A stretch of DNA of 20,238 nucleotides. Source: a virus. A program made the position numbers and the translations under genes. Below, one piece after another: positions 6,710 through 12,529 of this stretch. The notes under the pieces are model-generated. The model ran no database searches, was not told the origin of the DNA, and saw nothing but the letters and a program-made list of their open reading frames with translations. The number at the start of each line of letters is the position of its first letter. Positions within the stretch are counted from its first letter, which is position 1. The DNA lies in IMG/VR virus record IMGVR_UViG_3300009481_002368, positions 1 through 20,238 of that record; one strand, 5' to 3'.

Positions 6710-7033
6710 CTAGAATAGGTCTGAAGGTTTAATACAAGGTTCTTCCTCCTGTCCTTTTTTAAAAATTGAAGAGCTTTCATTCTTAAAGTTATCCGTTGTT
6801 AGCTCAGTAACCTTGGTTAAAAACGGATCAACCTTGTTTGGTATAGACTCCATCAATCCGCTTGTAGCCATCTCCAACGCCTCTAGCTGAAGCTGTATAG
6901 TACCAAGAGACGAGATCATCTTTGCGAAGTTATCTATTGATGTGTCGCTATAATCCTCAAGGTTGATGTCCATAAAAAGTTCACCATCCTCTGACATGGA
7001 GAATACAATCCGTGAAGATATGTTATCTGGCAT
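6710..7033 (-). CDS. Small acidic hypothetical protein, 107 aa
   Basis: The product is unrecognised. Translation most likely starts at MPDNISSRIVFSMSEDGELF (7033), overlapping the end of the glycosyltransferase gene by 11 bases. A longer frame from 7093 lies wholly inside that gene. The N-terminal half is beta-like and acidic, the middle an amphipathic helix rich in Leu and Met (IQLQLEALEMATSGLMESI), and the tail polar with a lone cysteine. No catalytic motif or membrane segment is visible. It is followed after 10 bases by the gene starting at 6699. Confidence 0.68.
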   Translation of the reverse strand: MPDNISSRIVFSMSEDGELFMDINLEDYSDTSIDNFAKMISSLGTIQLQLEALEMATSGLMESIPNKVDPFLTKVTELTTDNFKNESSSIFKKGQEEEPCIKPSDLF

Positions 7034-8069
7034 ATTCAAGCACTCTTTCTGCTGTATTGTCCCAGCTAAATTTTTTCGCTGTTTCCACACCAAAAGTATT
7101 GACAGTGCCCTTTTTCTCTACTGTGAACTTAGACATTTTCGTGTATAAATCCAGCTCTGCATGGGGGGTTATCTTAGCCCAATTTCCTTGACCAAAGAAC
7201 CACTTACCGTCAAAAGCTGGTTCAACACCATCAATATCCACTAGTCCGCAATTTTTGGTGGTGCAAAATTCAGTATGCGCTGAGTAGTTTGTGGCGATAA
7301 CGTGCTTTCCAGCCGCCATCATTTCCAAAAGCTCTAAATTCCATCCTTCACCTCTGGAAGGAAATACGCCGCAGTCTACCTGCGACATTATATTATACAC
7401 TTCTTGCTGTGTCTCAGCTCTAGGAATTAACTTCACTTTTGGGTGGTTGTAAAGCTGGTGCCACTTGGCATCTTCTTCAGGTGAATTGAAGGGGTTGCCG
7501 CACATCATCCACAACTCAGCGTCTATCCCGTGATCCAACATCATCTTAAATGCTTTTATTAGGATATCATGCCCCTTTCTGATCTCCCACTTGCCGCAAT
7601 TGAAGAAGATAGTTTTATTGTTATTTCTTACTGGGGCTGGCTTAAAAATCTCCATGTCTACACCAAGCGGTACCACGTTAGTTGTCCACGGGAAAGTAGA
7701 TGTGTTTTGCAGCACGTCCTTTGCCCACTGAGAACAAACAAACAATCTATCACAAGAGTCTAGGTGGTGTTTCTCTAAGTCAGTAAACGTATCCAACTCA
7801 AAGATGGGAAAGCCAATAAAAGTGCCTCGTCCCACACGTTCTGCCATCTGGTTCTGATGCCAGATTTTGATACAGGGTGCTTCTGGATCAAACATCTTAG
7901 ATGTTTCTATACCTTTTGTTACAGCCTCTGCGTCTGCTTGGTTGGTAACTTGGGGTTGCCCTATCATGTGTAGGGATACATTTGCCTTGCGTTGCAATGC
8001 CTTCAGTATATTTAGTCCAGCGACACCGTATCCGAGTTGATTAATTGGCGTCATTAAATTGATGTTCAT
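7023..8069 (-). CDS. GT4-type (GT-B fold) glycosyltransferase, 348 aa
   Basis: The protein transfers a sugar from a nucleotide-sugar donor to an unknown acceptor. The C-terminal half has the classic GT4 features: a nucleotide-binding strand and loop (FFNCGKWEIRKGHDILIKAF, residues 155-174), then the EX7E motif in SRGEGWNLELLEMMAAG (E241 and E249), followed by HVIATNYSAHTEF. The N-terminal acceptor domain begins MNINLMTPINQLGYGVAGLN. The glycine-rich loop, length and order of motifs are normal for the family. It starts inside the stop of the RuvA-like gene (ATGA) and lies in a different operon from the sugar-phosphate genes farther upstream. It could glycosylate a virion protein, host surface glycan or phage DNA; the sequence does not say which. 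Confidence 0.92.
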   Translation of the reverse strand: MNINLMTPINQLGYGVAGLNILKALQRKANVSLHMIGQPQVTNQADAEAVTKGIETSKMFDPEAPCIKIWHQNQMAERVGRGTFIGFPIFELDTFTDLEKHHLDSCDRLFVCSQWAKDVLQNTSTFPWTTNVVPLGVDMEIFKPAPVRNNNKTIFFNCGKWEIRKGHDILIKAFKMMLDHGIDAELWMMCGNPFNSPEEDAKWHQLYNHPKVKLIPRAETQQEVYNIMSQVDCGVFPSRGEGWNLELLEMMAAGKHVIATNYSAHTEFCTTKNCGLVDIDGVEPAFDGKWFFGQGNWAKITPHAELDLYTKMSKFTVEKKGTVNTFGVETAKKFSWDNTAERVLEYAR

Positions 8070-8506
8070 TTGTGAAATACCTCAAATACAACCTGTTCTG
8101 CTGTCATATTAGGATTATTGGTTAAGATATCGTCTACCAGCTTATTCGCATCGGATTTTTTGTATCCAAGTGAAACGAGACCTGAGACCGCTTCCCTTCC
8201 CTTATCAGTCCTCGAAGGCTTCGCGGGCTTACTGTTTGAGGGCTTGGGCTTTGCTGTGGCTGGAGGTGGATCTTCCTTAAGCACAAAGTGTGCGGTAAGA
8301 TATTCCTGATCGCCTGTAAGTGCAGCGTATATATCTTCTTCTTCTTCAATATACTCGGACACCTTCTCTGCAAGGCTAGTTTCTGTAGCTTGACTGCTTT
8401 TTGCAAAGAAGCCCTGCACAGCGGAAAAGAGAAAAATTAGGGCAAAAACCCAAGTGATTACATTTCCAATCATATGTGCGTTTTCCAGCCCGTTTGGATT
8501 ATACAT
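8066..8506 (-). CDS. Membrane protein with RuvA C-terminal-like domain, 146 aa
   Basis: Numbered from ATG 8506. Residues 13-33 (IGNVITWVFALIFLFSAVQ) form one membrane segment. An acidic helix (EYIEEEEDIYAAL) and a Pro/Lys linker (PPPATAKPKPSNSKPAKP) follow. Residues 103-146 (GREAVSGLVSLGYKKSDANK to the end, FEVFHK) match the three-helix domain III of RuvA, which in the branch-migration complex contacts RuvB. The DNA-binding part of RuvA is absent. An in-frame start at 8641 is excluded because the promoter at 8555-8583 lies inside that extension. The ATG at 8473 (MIGNVITW) is an alternative start. It heads the operon with the glycosyltransferase. It may hold an AAA+ protein at the membrane; the domain is also close to UBA folds, so other partners are possible. 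Confidence 0.72.
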   Translation of the reverse strand: MYNPNGLENAHMIGNVITWVFALIFLFSAVQGFFAKSSQATETSLAEKVSEYIEEEEDIYAALTGDQEYLTAHFVLKEDPPPATAKPKPSNSKPAKPSRTDKGREAVSGLVSLGYKKSDANKLVDDILTNNPNMTAEQVVFEVFHK

Positions 8507-8554
8507 AGTGCGCGTTATCCCGAAAGAACTAATTAATTGTAAACGTCTTGTGTA

Positions 8555-8583
8555 ATTATACTCTATATCGTCCTGTTTGTCAA
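8555..8583 (-). promoter_or_regulatory. Sigma-70 consensus promoter
   Basis: TTGACA (8583-8578), 17 nt, TATAAT (8560-8555), exact consensus. It drives the RuvA-like, glycosyltransferase and downstream genes. It shares a 14-base core, GGTTGACAAACAGG, with the promoter at 9683-9711, and it proves that the longest reading frame here is not the real start. Confidence 0.9.
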
Positions 8584-8646
8584 CCCCACTTGAGGAAATT
8601 GTCAAAATTTTGCCCTGAAATGTCGAGGTGACACGCATCATATGTA

Positions 8647-8683
8647 TAAAAAAGCCCCGTTCAGCGTCTTGCCAAACGGGGCT
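8647..8683 (-). terminator. Rho-independent terminator of the SSB operon
   Basis: AGCCCCGTT (8653-8661 on the plus strand) and AACGGGGCT (8675-8683) form a nine-base-pair stem. On the minus strand the stem is followed by TTTTTT. It lies about 70 bases past the SSB stop and before the next promoter. The 72 bases between SSB and the stem hold no gene I can support. Confidence 0.9.
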
Positions 8684-8755
8684 AAAGCAACTTTTTTTGT
8701 TCCCGTATCATCGTCCTAACGGGTCGCCGTAATAAAGGCAAGCTGCTAATATAAA

Positions 8756-9118
8756 CTAGAAAGGAGATCCAATCTCTTCAGCAGTATCTAGCTTTCTAGC
8801 TGCGAGACTTGCTGGATCGACACCAAGAGAAATTTCGTCAGCCATGATGCAGACCGAGCTTCTCTTGTTTTGATTCTCGTCTTCATAATCATCAATATTA
8901 AGTTTACCTTGAATTGATGCCTCTCTACCCTTTACGAGCTTTGGTTGCAGGCTTTCGGCCATTTTTCCAAAACAAAGAACATTGATAAAGAGTGTCTTGT
9001 CATTGCGTCGGTCGTTTACCGCCATTCTGAACTTAGACATTGGAGTTCCCTTCTTGGTAGTAGTAAACTCCGCATCTTTCGTGAGTCTTCCGACCCCATT
9101 CCAACAATTGCTATCCAT
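8756..9118 (-). CDS. ssb: Single-stranded DNA-binding protein, 120 aa
   Basis: The bacterial-type OB-fold SSB coats single-stranded DNA during replication and recombination. The pattern is complete: MDSNCWNGVGRLTKDAEFTT, then KFRMAVNDRR, TLFINVLCFGKMAESLQPKL and VKGREASIQGKLNIDDYED. It is short (usual SSB about 160-180 aa) because the Gly/Gln-rich linker is nearly absent. The last residues, EEIGSPF, still resemble the acidic-hydrophobic tip that recruits partner proteins in cellular SSBs. AGGAG precedes the start. It is the last gene of a three-gene operon with its own promoter and terminator. A bacterial-type SSB instead of a T4 gp32 homologue argues against a close T4 relationship. Confidence 0.95.
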   Translation of the reverse strand: MDSNCWNGVGRLTKDAEFTTTKKGTPMSKFRMAVNDRRNDKTLFINVLCFGKMAESLQPKLVKGREASIQGKLNIDDYEDENQNKRSSVCIMADEISLGVDPASLAARKLDTAEEIGSPF

Positions 9119-9119
9119 C

Positions 9120-9431
9120 TTAAACTCCTAGAGCTGATCTAATCTTTCCACGAACTACTTGAGAATTGCCACGATTCGACACAACTGTCGTTGCATTGTA
9201 AACATGACTTGTAAAATCACGAGTCAAGCCGAGTGCTTTTCCAGCCTTCAGCGTTTCTCGCTTATTGGTGCCGTAAACCGTTCCGGTGGCTTTGTATGCC
9301 AACGCTGTAACAGGATTCAGCTGTTCACCCTGAAATTGACCGCGAGTGATTTCACCAACAAGAGAACCTGTTTGGTTAAAATAACTCTTTGGCAACTTTG
9401 CTAGTGCCGTATAAAATTCACTACTTTCCAT
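9120..9431 (-). CDS. Small basic hypothetical protein, 103 aa
   Basis: I do not recognise this family. The protein is basic and polar, starting MESSEFYTALAKLPKSYFNQ and ending VVRGKIRSALGV, with repeated Thr/Gly/Asn patches (ATGTVYGTNKRETLKAGKAL). It lacks cysteines and membrane segments. A nucleic-acid-binding role would fit its charge and its place one base upstream of ssb, but no motif shows it. TTGGAGAA precedes the start. Confidence 0.78.
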   Translation of the reverse strand: MESSEFYTALAKLPKSYFNQTGSLVGEITRGQFQGEQLNPVTALAYKATGTVYGTNKRETLKAGKALGLTRDFTSHVYNATTVVSNRGNSQVVRGKIRSALGV

Positions 9432-9454
9432 AATTTCTCCAAAAACTATTAAAC

Positions 9455-9643
9455 TTATTCTTCAGAAGCCGCAGCATCACTTGCCTCGGAACTTTCCCCC
9501 TGAAGAGCTTCACTTCCGTCAACTAAATACTTATTTAGTGTATCAATTTCCTTTTCAATATCTGCCTTTCTCTGGGATAGATTTTGAATCTCTCGTTGTA
9601 CGTTCAGTAAATGGGCTTCCGCCATCTCCTTGATGGACACCAT
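9455..9643 (-). CDS. Short coiled-coil protein, 62 aa
   Basis: Residues 5-42 form a clear heptad-patterned helix (EMAEAHLLNVQREIQNLSQR, KADIEKEIDTLNKYL). The tail is low-complexity and acidic (GESSEASDAAASEE). It should be an oligomerising helical protein. GGAGGAAC before the ATG is one of the strongest ribosome-binding sites in the window. It is the first gene after the promoter at 9683-9711, so it is probably well expressed together with SSB. Its role is unknown. Confidence 0.8.
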   Translation of the reverse strand: MVSIKEMAEAHLLNVQREIQNLSQRKADIEKEIDTLNKYLVDGSEALQGESSEASDAAASEE

Positions 9644-9682
9644 GAGTTCCTCCTTTGCTTGTCTTGTCGGTTGATTTATACT

Positions 9683-9711
9683 ATTATAGTCTACGATGAC
9701 CTGTTTGTCAA
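9683..9711 (-). promoter_or_regulatory. Sigma-70 consensus promoter of the SSB operon
   Basis: TTGACA (9711-9706), 17 nt, TATAAT (9688-9683), exact consensus. The -35 begins only a few bases after the dCMP deaminase stop. The -10 context GTAGACTATAATA closely resembles that of the promoter at 19042-19070. Confidence 0.9.
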
Positions 9712-9718
9712 CCGGAAT

Positions 9719-10243
9719 TTAAAAAATTTCAAACTTTTCTGCGCTTTCAATAAGCAGACTATTATCTAGCTTGAGCTTCGATATGAATCTTATGTCCATG
9801 CGATGGCCTATCTCTTTTAAGACCATGTCGTATTTCTTCGTCCATATGTCACCCTTCGGCTGTGACAGATCAGAAAATACCACCTCTTTGACTCCACACT
9901 GCCAAAGCATCTGCAAGCAGGTCGTGCATGGTGCAGCGGTAATATAAGCACTAGCTCCCAGTGTACTTTTACCCTCTCTAGCGCAATTATAAATGGCGTT
10001 AGCCTCTGCGTGTATCATGTATGGATATTTTTCAGGCCTTGTGTTCGGCAGCCTAGTGTCGTCAATGTCCCTCATGAAGCCGTTGTATCCAGTTGCTATG
10101 CTAGTCTTGTTTTTGACAAGGATACATCCACATTGTGTCTGCGAATCGTGACTCCTCCTCGACCAAAGCACGGCTTCCGAAAAGAAAATATTATCCCAAT
10201 CTGTTGGATCTGCTCCATTTGCAACTATTAACTGAGACAGCAT
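9719..10243 (-). CDS. dCMP deaminase-like zinc enzyme, 174 aa
   Basis: The enzyme should convert dCMP to dUMP, feeding thymidylate synthesis by the ThyX encoded in the same gene run. The zinc site is complete: HAEANAIYN (H78, catalytic E80) and PCTTCLQMLWQCG (C106, C109), with the ATGYNGFMRDIDDTRLP loop seen in deoxycytidylate deaminases. I use the ATG at 10243, which has GGGGA upstream; the longer frame would extend into the tmRNA. Length and motif spacing are normal for the dCMP deaminase branch. A ComEB-like deaminase or a relative with another nucleotide substrate is the main alternative. Confidence 0.9.
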   Translation of the reverse strand: MLSQLIVANGADPTDWDNIFFSEAVLWSRRSHDSQTQCGCILVKNKTSIATGYNGFMRDIDDTRLPNTRPEKYPYMIHAEANAIYNCAREGKSTLGASAYITAAPCTTCLQMLWQCGVKEVVFSDLSQPKGDIWTKKYDMVLKEIGHRMDIRFISKLKLDNSLLIESAEKFEIF

Positions 10244-10261
10244 GATAAATCCCCAAAAAGT

Positions 10262-10451
10262 AAAAGAGGCCAGCTTGGGTAGCAAGGCGCTGGCCAAACC
10301 CCGTGACCTAAAAGGTCAGTTGGCAGCTAGGCCGCCAGTGCGAAATTCTTTTCGACACTTAAAAAGTCGATTAGATTTTTTACGTAGCCCTTCTAATCAC
10401 CTACGACATGCAGTCATTACCTACGCAACCAGTCGATACCATTACGCCCCC
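10262..10451 (-). ncRNA. tmRNA coding piece
   Basis: It begins with the acceptor-stem strand GGGGGCG at 10451, continues through the conserved GGTATCGACTGG, the P2 strand, the tag frame, a hairpin at 10318-10304 and a pseudoknot at 10301-10268. The pseudoknot's second stem is followed by TCTTTTACTTTTT, so it could also act as a weak terminator just before the dCMP deaminase. The 3' end is approximate. Confidence 0.85.
10327..10389 (-). other. Predicted tmRNA tag reading frame, 20 codons plus stop
   Basis: The frame GGC...GCC TAG encodes GYVKNLIDFL followed by SVEKNFALAA. The end, KNFALAA, closely parallels the E. coli tag end (ENYALAA), the ClpXP and SspB-type degron. The frame is bounded upstream by an in-frame TAG at 10395-10393, so the resume codon is GGC or the preceding AAG. 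The tag is longer than common tags of 10-15 residues. Confidence 0.75.
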
Positions 10452-10464
10452 GTAAGTTGGCAAG
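10452..10464 (-). other. Intervening segment of the permuted tmRNA
   Basis: Thirteen bases (CTTGCCAACTTAC) join the acceptor 3' end to the coding-piece 5' end. In characterised permuted tmRNAs such a segment is cut out by tRNA-type end processing. This one is very short. Confidence 0.8.
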
Positions 10465-10531
10465 TGGAGGCGGGGAGAATCGAACTCCCGTCCTGCTTTG
10501 TTTCAATAATAACGTCTACATGCTTATCCCC
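10465..10531 (-). ncRNA. tmRNA acceptor piece (tRNA-like 3' half)
   Basis: From GGGGATAAGCATGTAGACG to the discriminator A at 10465. It holds the T arm and the 3' side of the seven-base-pair acceptor stem. The AAGCATGTAG stretch is a hallmark of the tmRNA 3' region. The mature 5' end is uncertain; a CCCC-GTTT-GGGG hairpin (10538-10527) covers the likely processing region. Confidence 0.88.
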
Positions 10532-10539
10532 AAACGGGG

Positions 10540-10734
10540 CTAATCTTTTCTAAAAAACTTCTTGTATAACATCCAAAAAAAACTTTTGAACACACTCCTG
10601 TGAATCACTCTTCCATTTCTTTCAGCGAGGCCAAAGTGATCTAGTGAGCATTTGTCGCAAAACCAAAGAGAGCATATCCTACACTTATAACCATCGACAC
10701 ACTCAATGTTCTTGTCGCAATTACTGCATTTCAT
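10540..10734 (-). CDS. Small zinc-binding protein, 64 aa
   Basis: The first 35 residues carry a dense set of metal ligands: CSNCDKNIECVDGYKCRICS then LWFCDKCSLDHFG. This CxxC-x(6-7)-C-x4-CxxC pattern with CxxC and a nearby histidine resembles a B-box, AN1 or ZZ-type zinc finger binding one or two zinc ions. The C-terminal third is basic and aromatic (SVFKSFFWMLYKKFFRKD), possibly a membrane- or RNA-associating helix. I prefer the ATG at 10734, spaced from GGGATGAGG; an ATG at 10740 is also possible. It overlaps the upstream gene by 14 bases and ends nine bases before the tmRNA acceptor piece. Confidence 0.75.
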   Translation of the reverse strand: MKCSNCDKNIECVDGYKCRICSLWFCDKCSLDHFGLAERNGRVIHRSVFKSFFWMLYKKFFRKD

Positions 10735-11149
10735 CCTCATCCCTTTTGAAAAACTTTCTTATTTTCTTTGGTATGTCATGCCCAAGATCTTTTCCTAACT
10801 TTTTACCCTTTTTAGTCAAGCTGTAGTAAAAGTGTCCATCTTCCCCGATTAACTGATCGACTATGCCGTCTTTCATTAGTGAGACTATGATACGCTGGAC
10901 ATCATCTTCAGCTTTCCTTTGTTGTTTCTTTTGTGCCTTAAAAAAGTCTAGCATCAAAGGTCTTTCGTCTAGTGTATATTCAAAAATATCAAAAAAGTAT
11001 TGGCCTTCGATATTTGGAGATTGCTTCTCTAGCTTTTCTAGAAATTCAAAAGCAAGTTCCATACTTGAGTATACGCCGACAGGCTCTATTCCAAAATCTA
11101 CAGATCCCTCGTCACCAGTAATCATAACTAAAGCGTATATTTTATTCAT
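10721..11149 (-). CDS. Winged-helix-like hypothetical protein, 142 aa
   Basis: The N-terminal part (MNKIYALVMITGDEGSVDF to about residue 70) looks like a small alpha/beta domain. Residues 75-125 resemble a winged helix: a basic helix (AQKKQQRKAEDDVQRIIVSL), a turn, MKDGIVDQLIGEDGHFYYSL as the wing strands, then TKKGKKLGKDLG. That pattern is common in small transcription regulators of the PadR and MarR type. The call is by eye and moderate. The gene has a strong GGAGGG ribosome-binding site and a 30-base upstream gap containing a TATAAT, so it may have its own promoter. Confidence 0.7.
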   Translation of the reverse strand: MNKIYALVMITGDEGSVDFGIEPVGVYSSMELAFEFLEKLEKQSPNIEGQYFFDIFEYTLDERPLMLDFFKAQKKQQRKAEDDVQRIIVSLMKDGIVDQLIGEDGHFYYSLTKKGKKLGKDLGHDIPKKIRKFFKRDEDEMQ

Positions 11150-11168
11150 TATTCTGCCCTCCGGCGTA

Positions 11169-11198
11169 ATTATACACGATTAGCTAAAACTTTGTCTG
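11169..11198 (-). promoter_or_regulatory. Candidate promoter for the 11149-10721 gene
   Basis: An exact TATAAT (11174-11169) lies in one of the few gaps inside the long gene run. The best -35, CAGACA (11198-11193), matches four of six and is 18 bases away. It would start transcripts carrying the winged-helix-like, zinc-finger and tmRNA genes. Confidence 0.4.
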
Positions 11199-11425
11199 GC
11201 CGCTCCGTACCTAGCTGGATCAGCGTTGCCCGTGTCCAACCTGCTTTTAAGGGTCACATAAAATCCCACATCATCCTTGCAAAGTACCTGATTTTCCGAG
11301 AGAGCAAGGTTAAAGTCTTCCACCTCGGGATCATCGCAATCTACAACCATTGATGCGTGAGAACCAAACCAGCTTGGCGTGGTGATCCTTTTTCCTGTTT
11401 CATATCTTCCGCTTCTATTAGGCAT
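11180..11425 (-). CDS. Small hypothetical protein, 81 aa
   Basis: The product is unrecognised. I chose MPNRSGRYETGKRITTPSWF at 11425, which has GGAG ten bases upstream and overlaps the previous gene by eight bases; an ATG at 11440 is in frame. The protein mixes a basic N-terminus, an acidic centre (DCDDPEVEDFNLAL) and a polar C-terminus (DPARYGAARQSFS). No membrane segment or catalytic motif is visible. Confidence 0.7.
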   Translation of the reverse strand: MPNRSGRYETGKRITTPSWFGSHASMVVDCDDPEVEDFNLALSENQVLCKDDVGFYVTLKSRLDTGNADPARYGAARQSFS

Positions 11426-11645
11426 TTCCAGTTTCTCCAAAATAAATTTGTAGCATATCTAATCTGTCGTCCGCATCAGCAAGTTTTGATAAGGCTTCGT
11501 TTAGATTTTCATGTAAGTCACCGGTGCTATGATCTCCGATACCCGCTGGGTGGTCGAGCATAATCTTGAGGCTTGCTAGTGCCTCAGACTTATCCTTCAT
11601 TGCGTTATGCTTTAACGCTTCTAGTGCATTCTTTCTGAAAGTCAT
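11418..11645 (-). CDS. Small helical phage protein, 75 aa
   Basis: The protein is almost entirely helical: ALEALKHNAMKDKSEALASL, then KIMLDHPAGIGDHSTGDLHE and LNEALSKLADADDRLDMLQI. The central loop DHPAGIGDHSTGDL is distinctive and recalls short proteins I have seen in large marine tailed phages, but I cannot name a family or function. Its start overlaps the epimerase stop by four bases (ATGA), so it is coupled to the sugar genes in translation. Confidence 0.78.
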   Translation of the reverse strand: MTFRKNALEALKHNAMKDKSEALASLKIMLDHPAGIGDHSTGDLHENLNEALSKLADADDRLDMLQIYFGETGNA

Positions 11646-12529
11646 TTAATCTCCTTTATCCAATTTTCTAAACTAGTCTTTGGTTTCCATTTTAAAATAT
11701 CCTTAGCTTTACTAATGCCTGCTAATGTCTCTTTAGGTTCTATTCTTTTCTCTCCGAACACTTTATTTCCTCCGATCATCTCTGCTATTTCATTCACCGA
11801 GTAGTTTTTGCCACATCCTATATTTATACCGACGCTTCCTGTGTAATCAAGTTCCATAGCTTTAATGTTCGCATCTACTACATCTGACACATGGACAAAG
11901 TCTCTTCTCTGTTCCCCATCGTTTACTATGTTTAACGGCTTATTGTTTTGATGAGCTTCTAAAAATACACTGAGTACACTTCTGTATGCTCCGGTTGTTG
12001 TCATTCTATCGCCATATACATTGAAATACCTGAGCGAAACACTCTCTAATCCATAAAGCTCAAAAAACATTTTGCAATACTGCTCGCCCTGATACTTGCT
12101 TAGGGCGTAGGGGCTTTTGGGGTTAGCAGGGTTATCCTCATTGGTAGGTATCGTTGCATCACCGTAGATGGATGAAGAACTGCTGAAGACAACCTTTTTA
12201 ACCTTCAATCTCCTAGCTGTGTCTAGTACCCTTACCGTCGCCATTAAATCGTCTGTGGCAATCGCTGGGTAATCAATAGAGCCTTGTACACTTGGGTTTG
12301 CTGCCATGTGAAAAACATAGTCTGCACCTTCAAGCTCTCTGTATAGGTGACGACAATCGTTCAAGTCTATTACTCTAGCTTTTTTGGCATACTTTTGGGG
12401 TAAATTATTAACTTCTCCTGTAGAAAAAACATCTATGACGTGTACATCATATCCTAGCTCATCTAGCCTCTCAACTAAATGGCTACCTATAAAACCCGCA
12501 CCTCCTGTAACTACGCATCTACCTTTCAT
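11642..12529 (-). CDS. NAD-dependent sugar epimerase/dehydratase (extended SDR), 295 aa
   Basis: The protein should modify a nucleotide sugar. The Rossmann motif GGAGFIGS (residues 9-16), the SSSSSIYGD strand with the catalytic serine (116-124), the YALSK pair (Y141, K145) and SLRYFNVYG (about 165-173) are all present, as in UDP-glucose or UDP-GlcNAc 4-epimerases. QRRDFVHVSDVVDANIKA near residue 208 is the usual substrate-domain motif. It is slightly shorter than typical GalE (about 335 aa). It overlaps the thermonuclease gene by 11 bases. Neighbouring sugar-phosphate genes support a nucleotide-sugar path, but whether it acts as a C4 epimerase, a dehydratase or a decarboxylase cannot be settled by eye. 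Confidence 0.93.
   Translation of the reverse strand: MKGRCVVTGGAGFIGSHLVERLDELGYDVHVIDVFSTGEVNNLPQKYAKKARVIDLNDCRHLYRELEGADYVFHMAANPSVQGSIDYPAIATDDLMATVRVLDTARRLKVKKVVFSSSSSIYGDATIPTNEDNPANPKSPYALSKYQGEQYCKMFFELYGLESVSLRYFNVYGDRMTTTGAYRSVLSVFLEAHQNNKPLNIVNDGEQRRDFVHVSDVVDANIKAMELDYTGSVGINIGCGKNYSVNEIAEMIGGNKVFGEKRIEPKETLAGISKAKDILKWKPKTSLENWIKEIK

Larger units (their letters stand above)
10262..10535 (-). ncRNA. ssrA: Circularly permuted (two-piece) tmRNA
   Basis: tmRNA rescues stalled ribosomes by acting first as tRNA and then as mRNA for a degradation tag. Here the 3' (acceptor) part precedes the 5' (coding) part. Acceptor piece: AAGCATGTAGAC, a T-stem GGGAG/CTCCC with loop TTCGATT, then CGCCTCC-A (10472-10465). 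After 13 bases the coding piece starts GGGGGCG (10451-10445), which pairs fully with CGCCTCC, followed by the tmRNA signature ATGGTATCGACTGG. The two pieces also pair through GTAATGAC (10420-10413) with GTTATTAT (10513-10506). CCA is not encoded. Downstream of the tag frame lie a hairpin (TGACC/GGTCA) and an H-type pseudoknot (GGGT/ACCC interleaved with GGCCAGC/GCTGGCC). Outer ends are approximate. The RNA lies between a zinc-finger gene and the dCMP deaminase gene. Confidence 0.93.

Noticed and set aside
8507-8641. N-terminal extension of the RuvA-like protein to an ATG at 8641
   Set aside because: A perfect sigma-70 promoter lies inside this stretch, so it cannot be in the main transcript.
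8684-8755. A second hairpin (CCCGT...ACGGG) after ssb
   Set aside because: It is not followed by a T-run on the minus strand; no function is evident.
10465-10495. A stand-alone tRNA gene
   Set aside because: The T arm and acceptor strand look like a tRNA 3' half, but there is no D arm or anticodon arm upstream, and the pairing partner lies in the tmRNA coding piece.
10242-10553. A 103-codon plus-strand reading frame
   Set aside because: It is antisense to the tmRNA, whose stems, tag frame and pseudoknot explain the sequence; the frame lacks a ribosome-binding site and protein-like composition.
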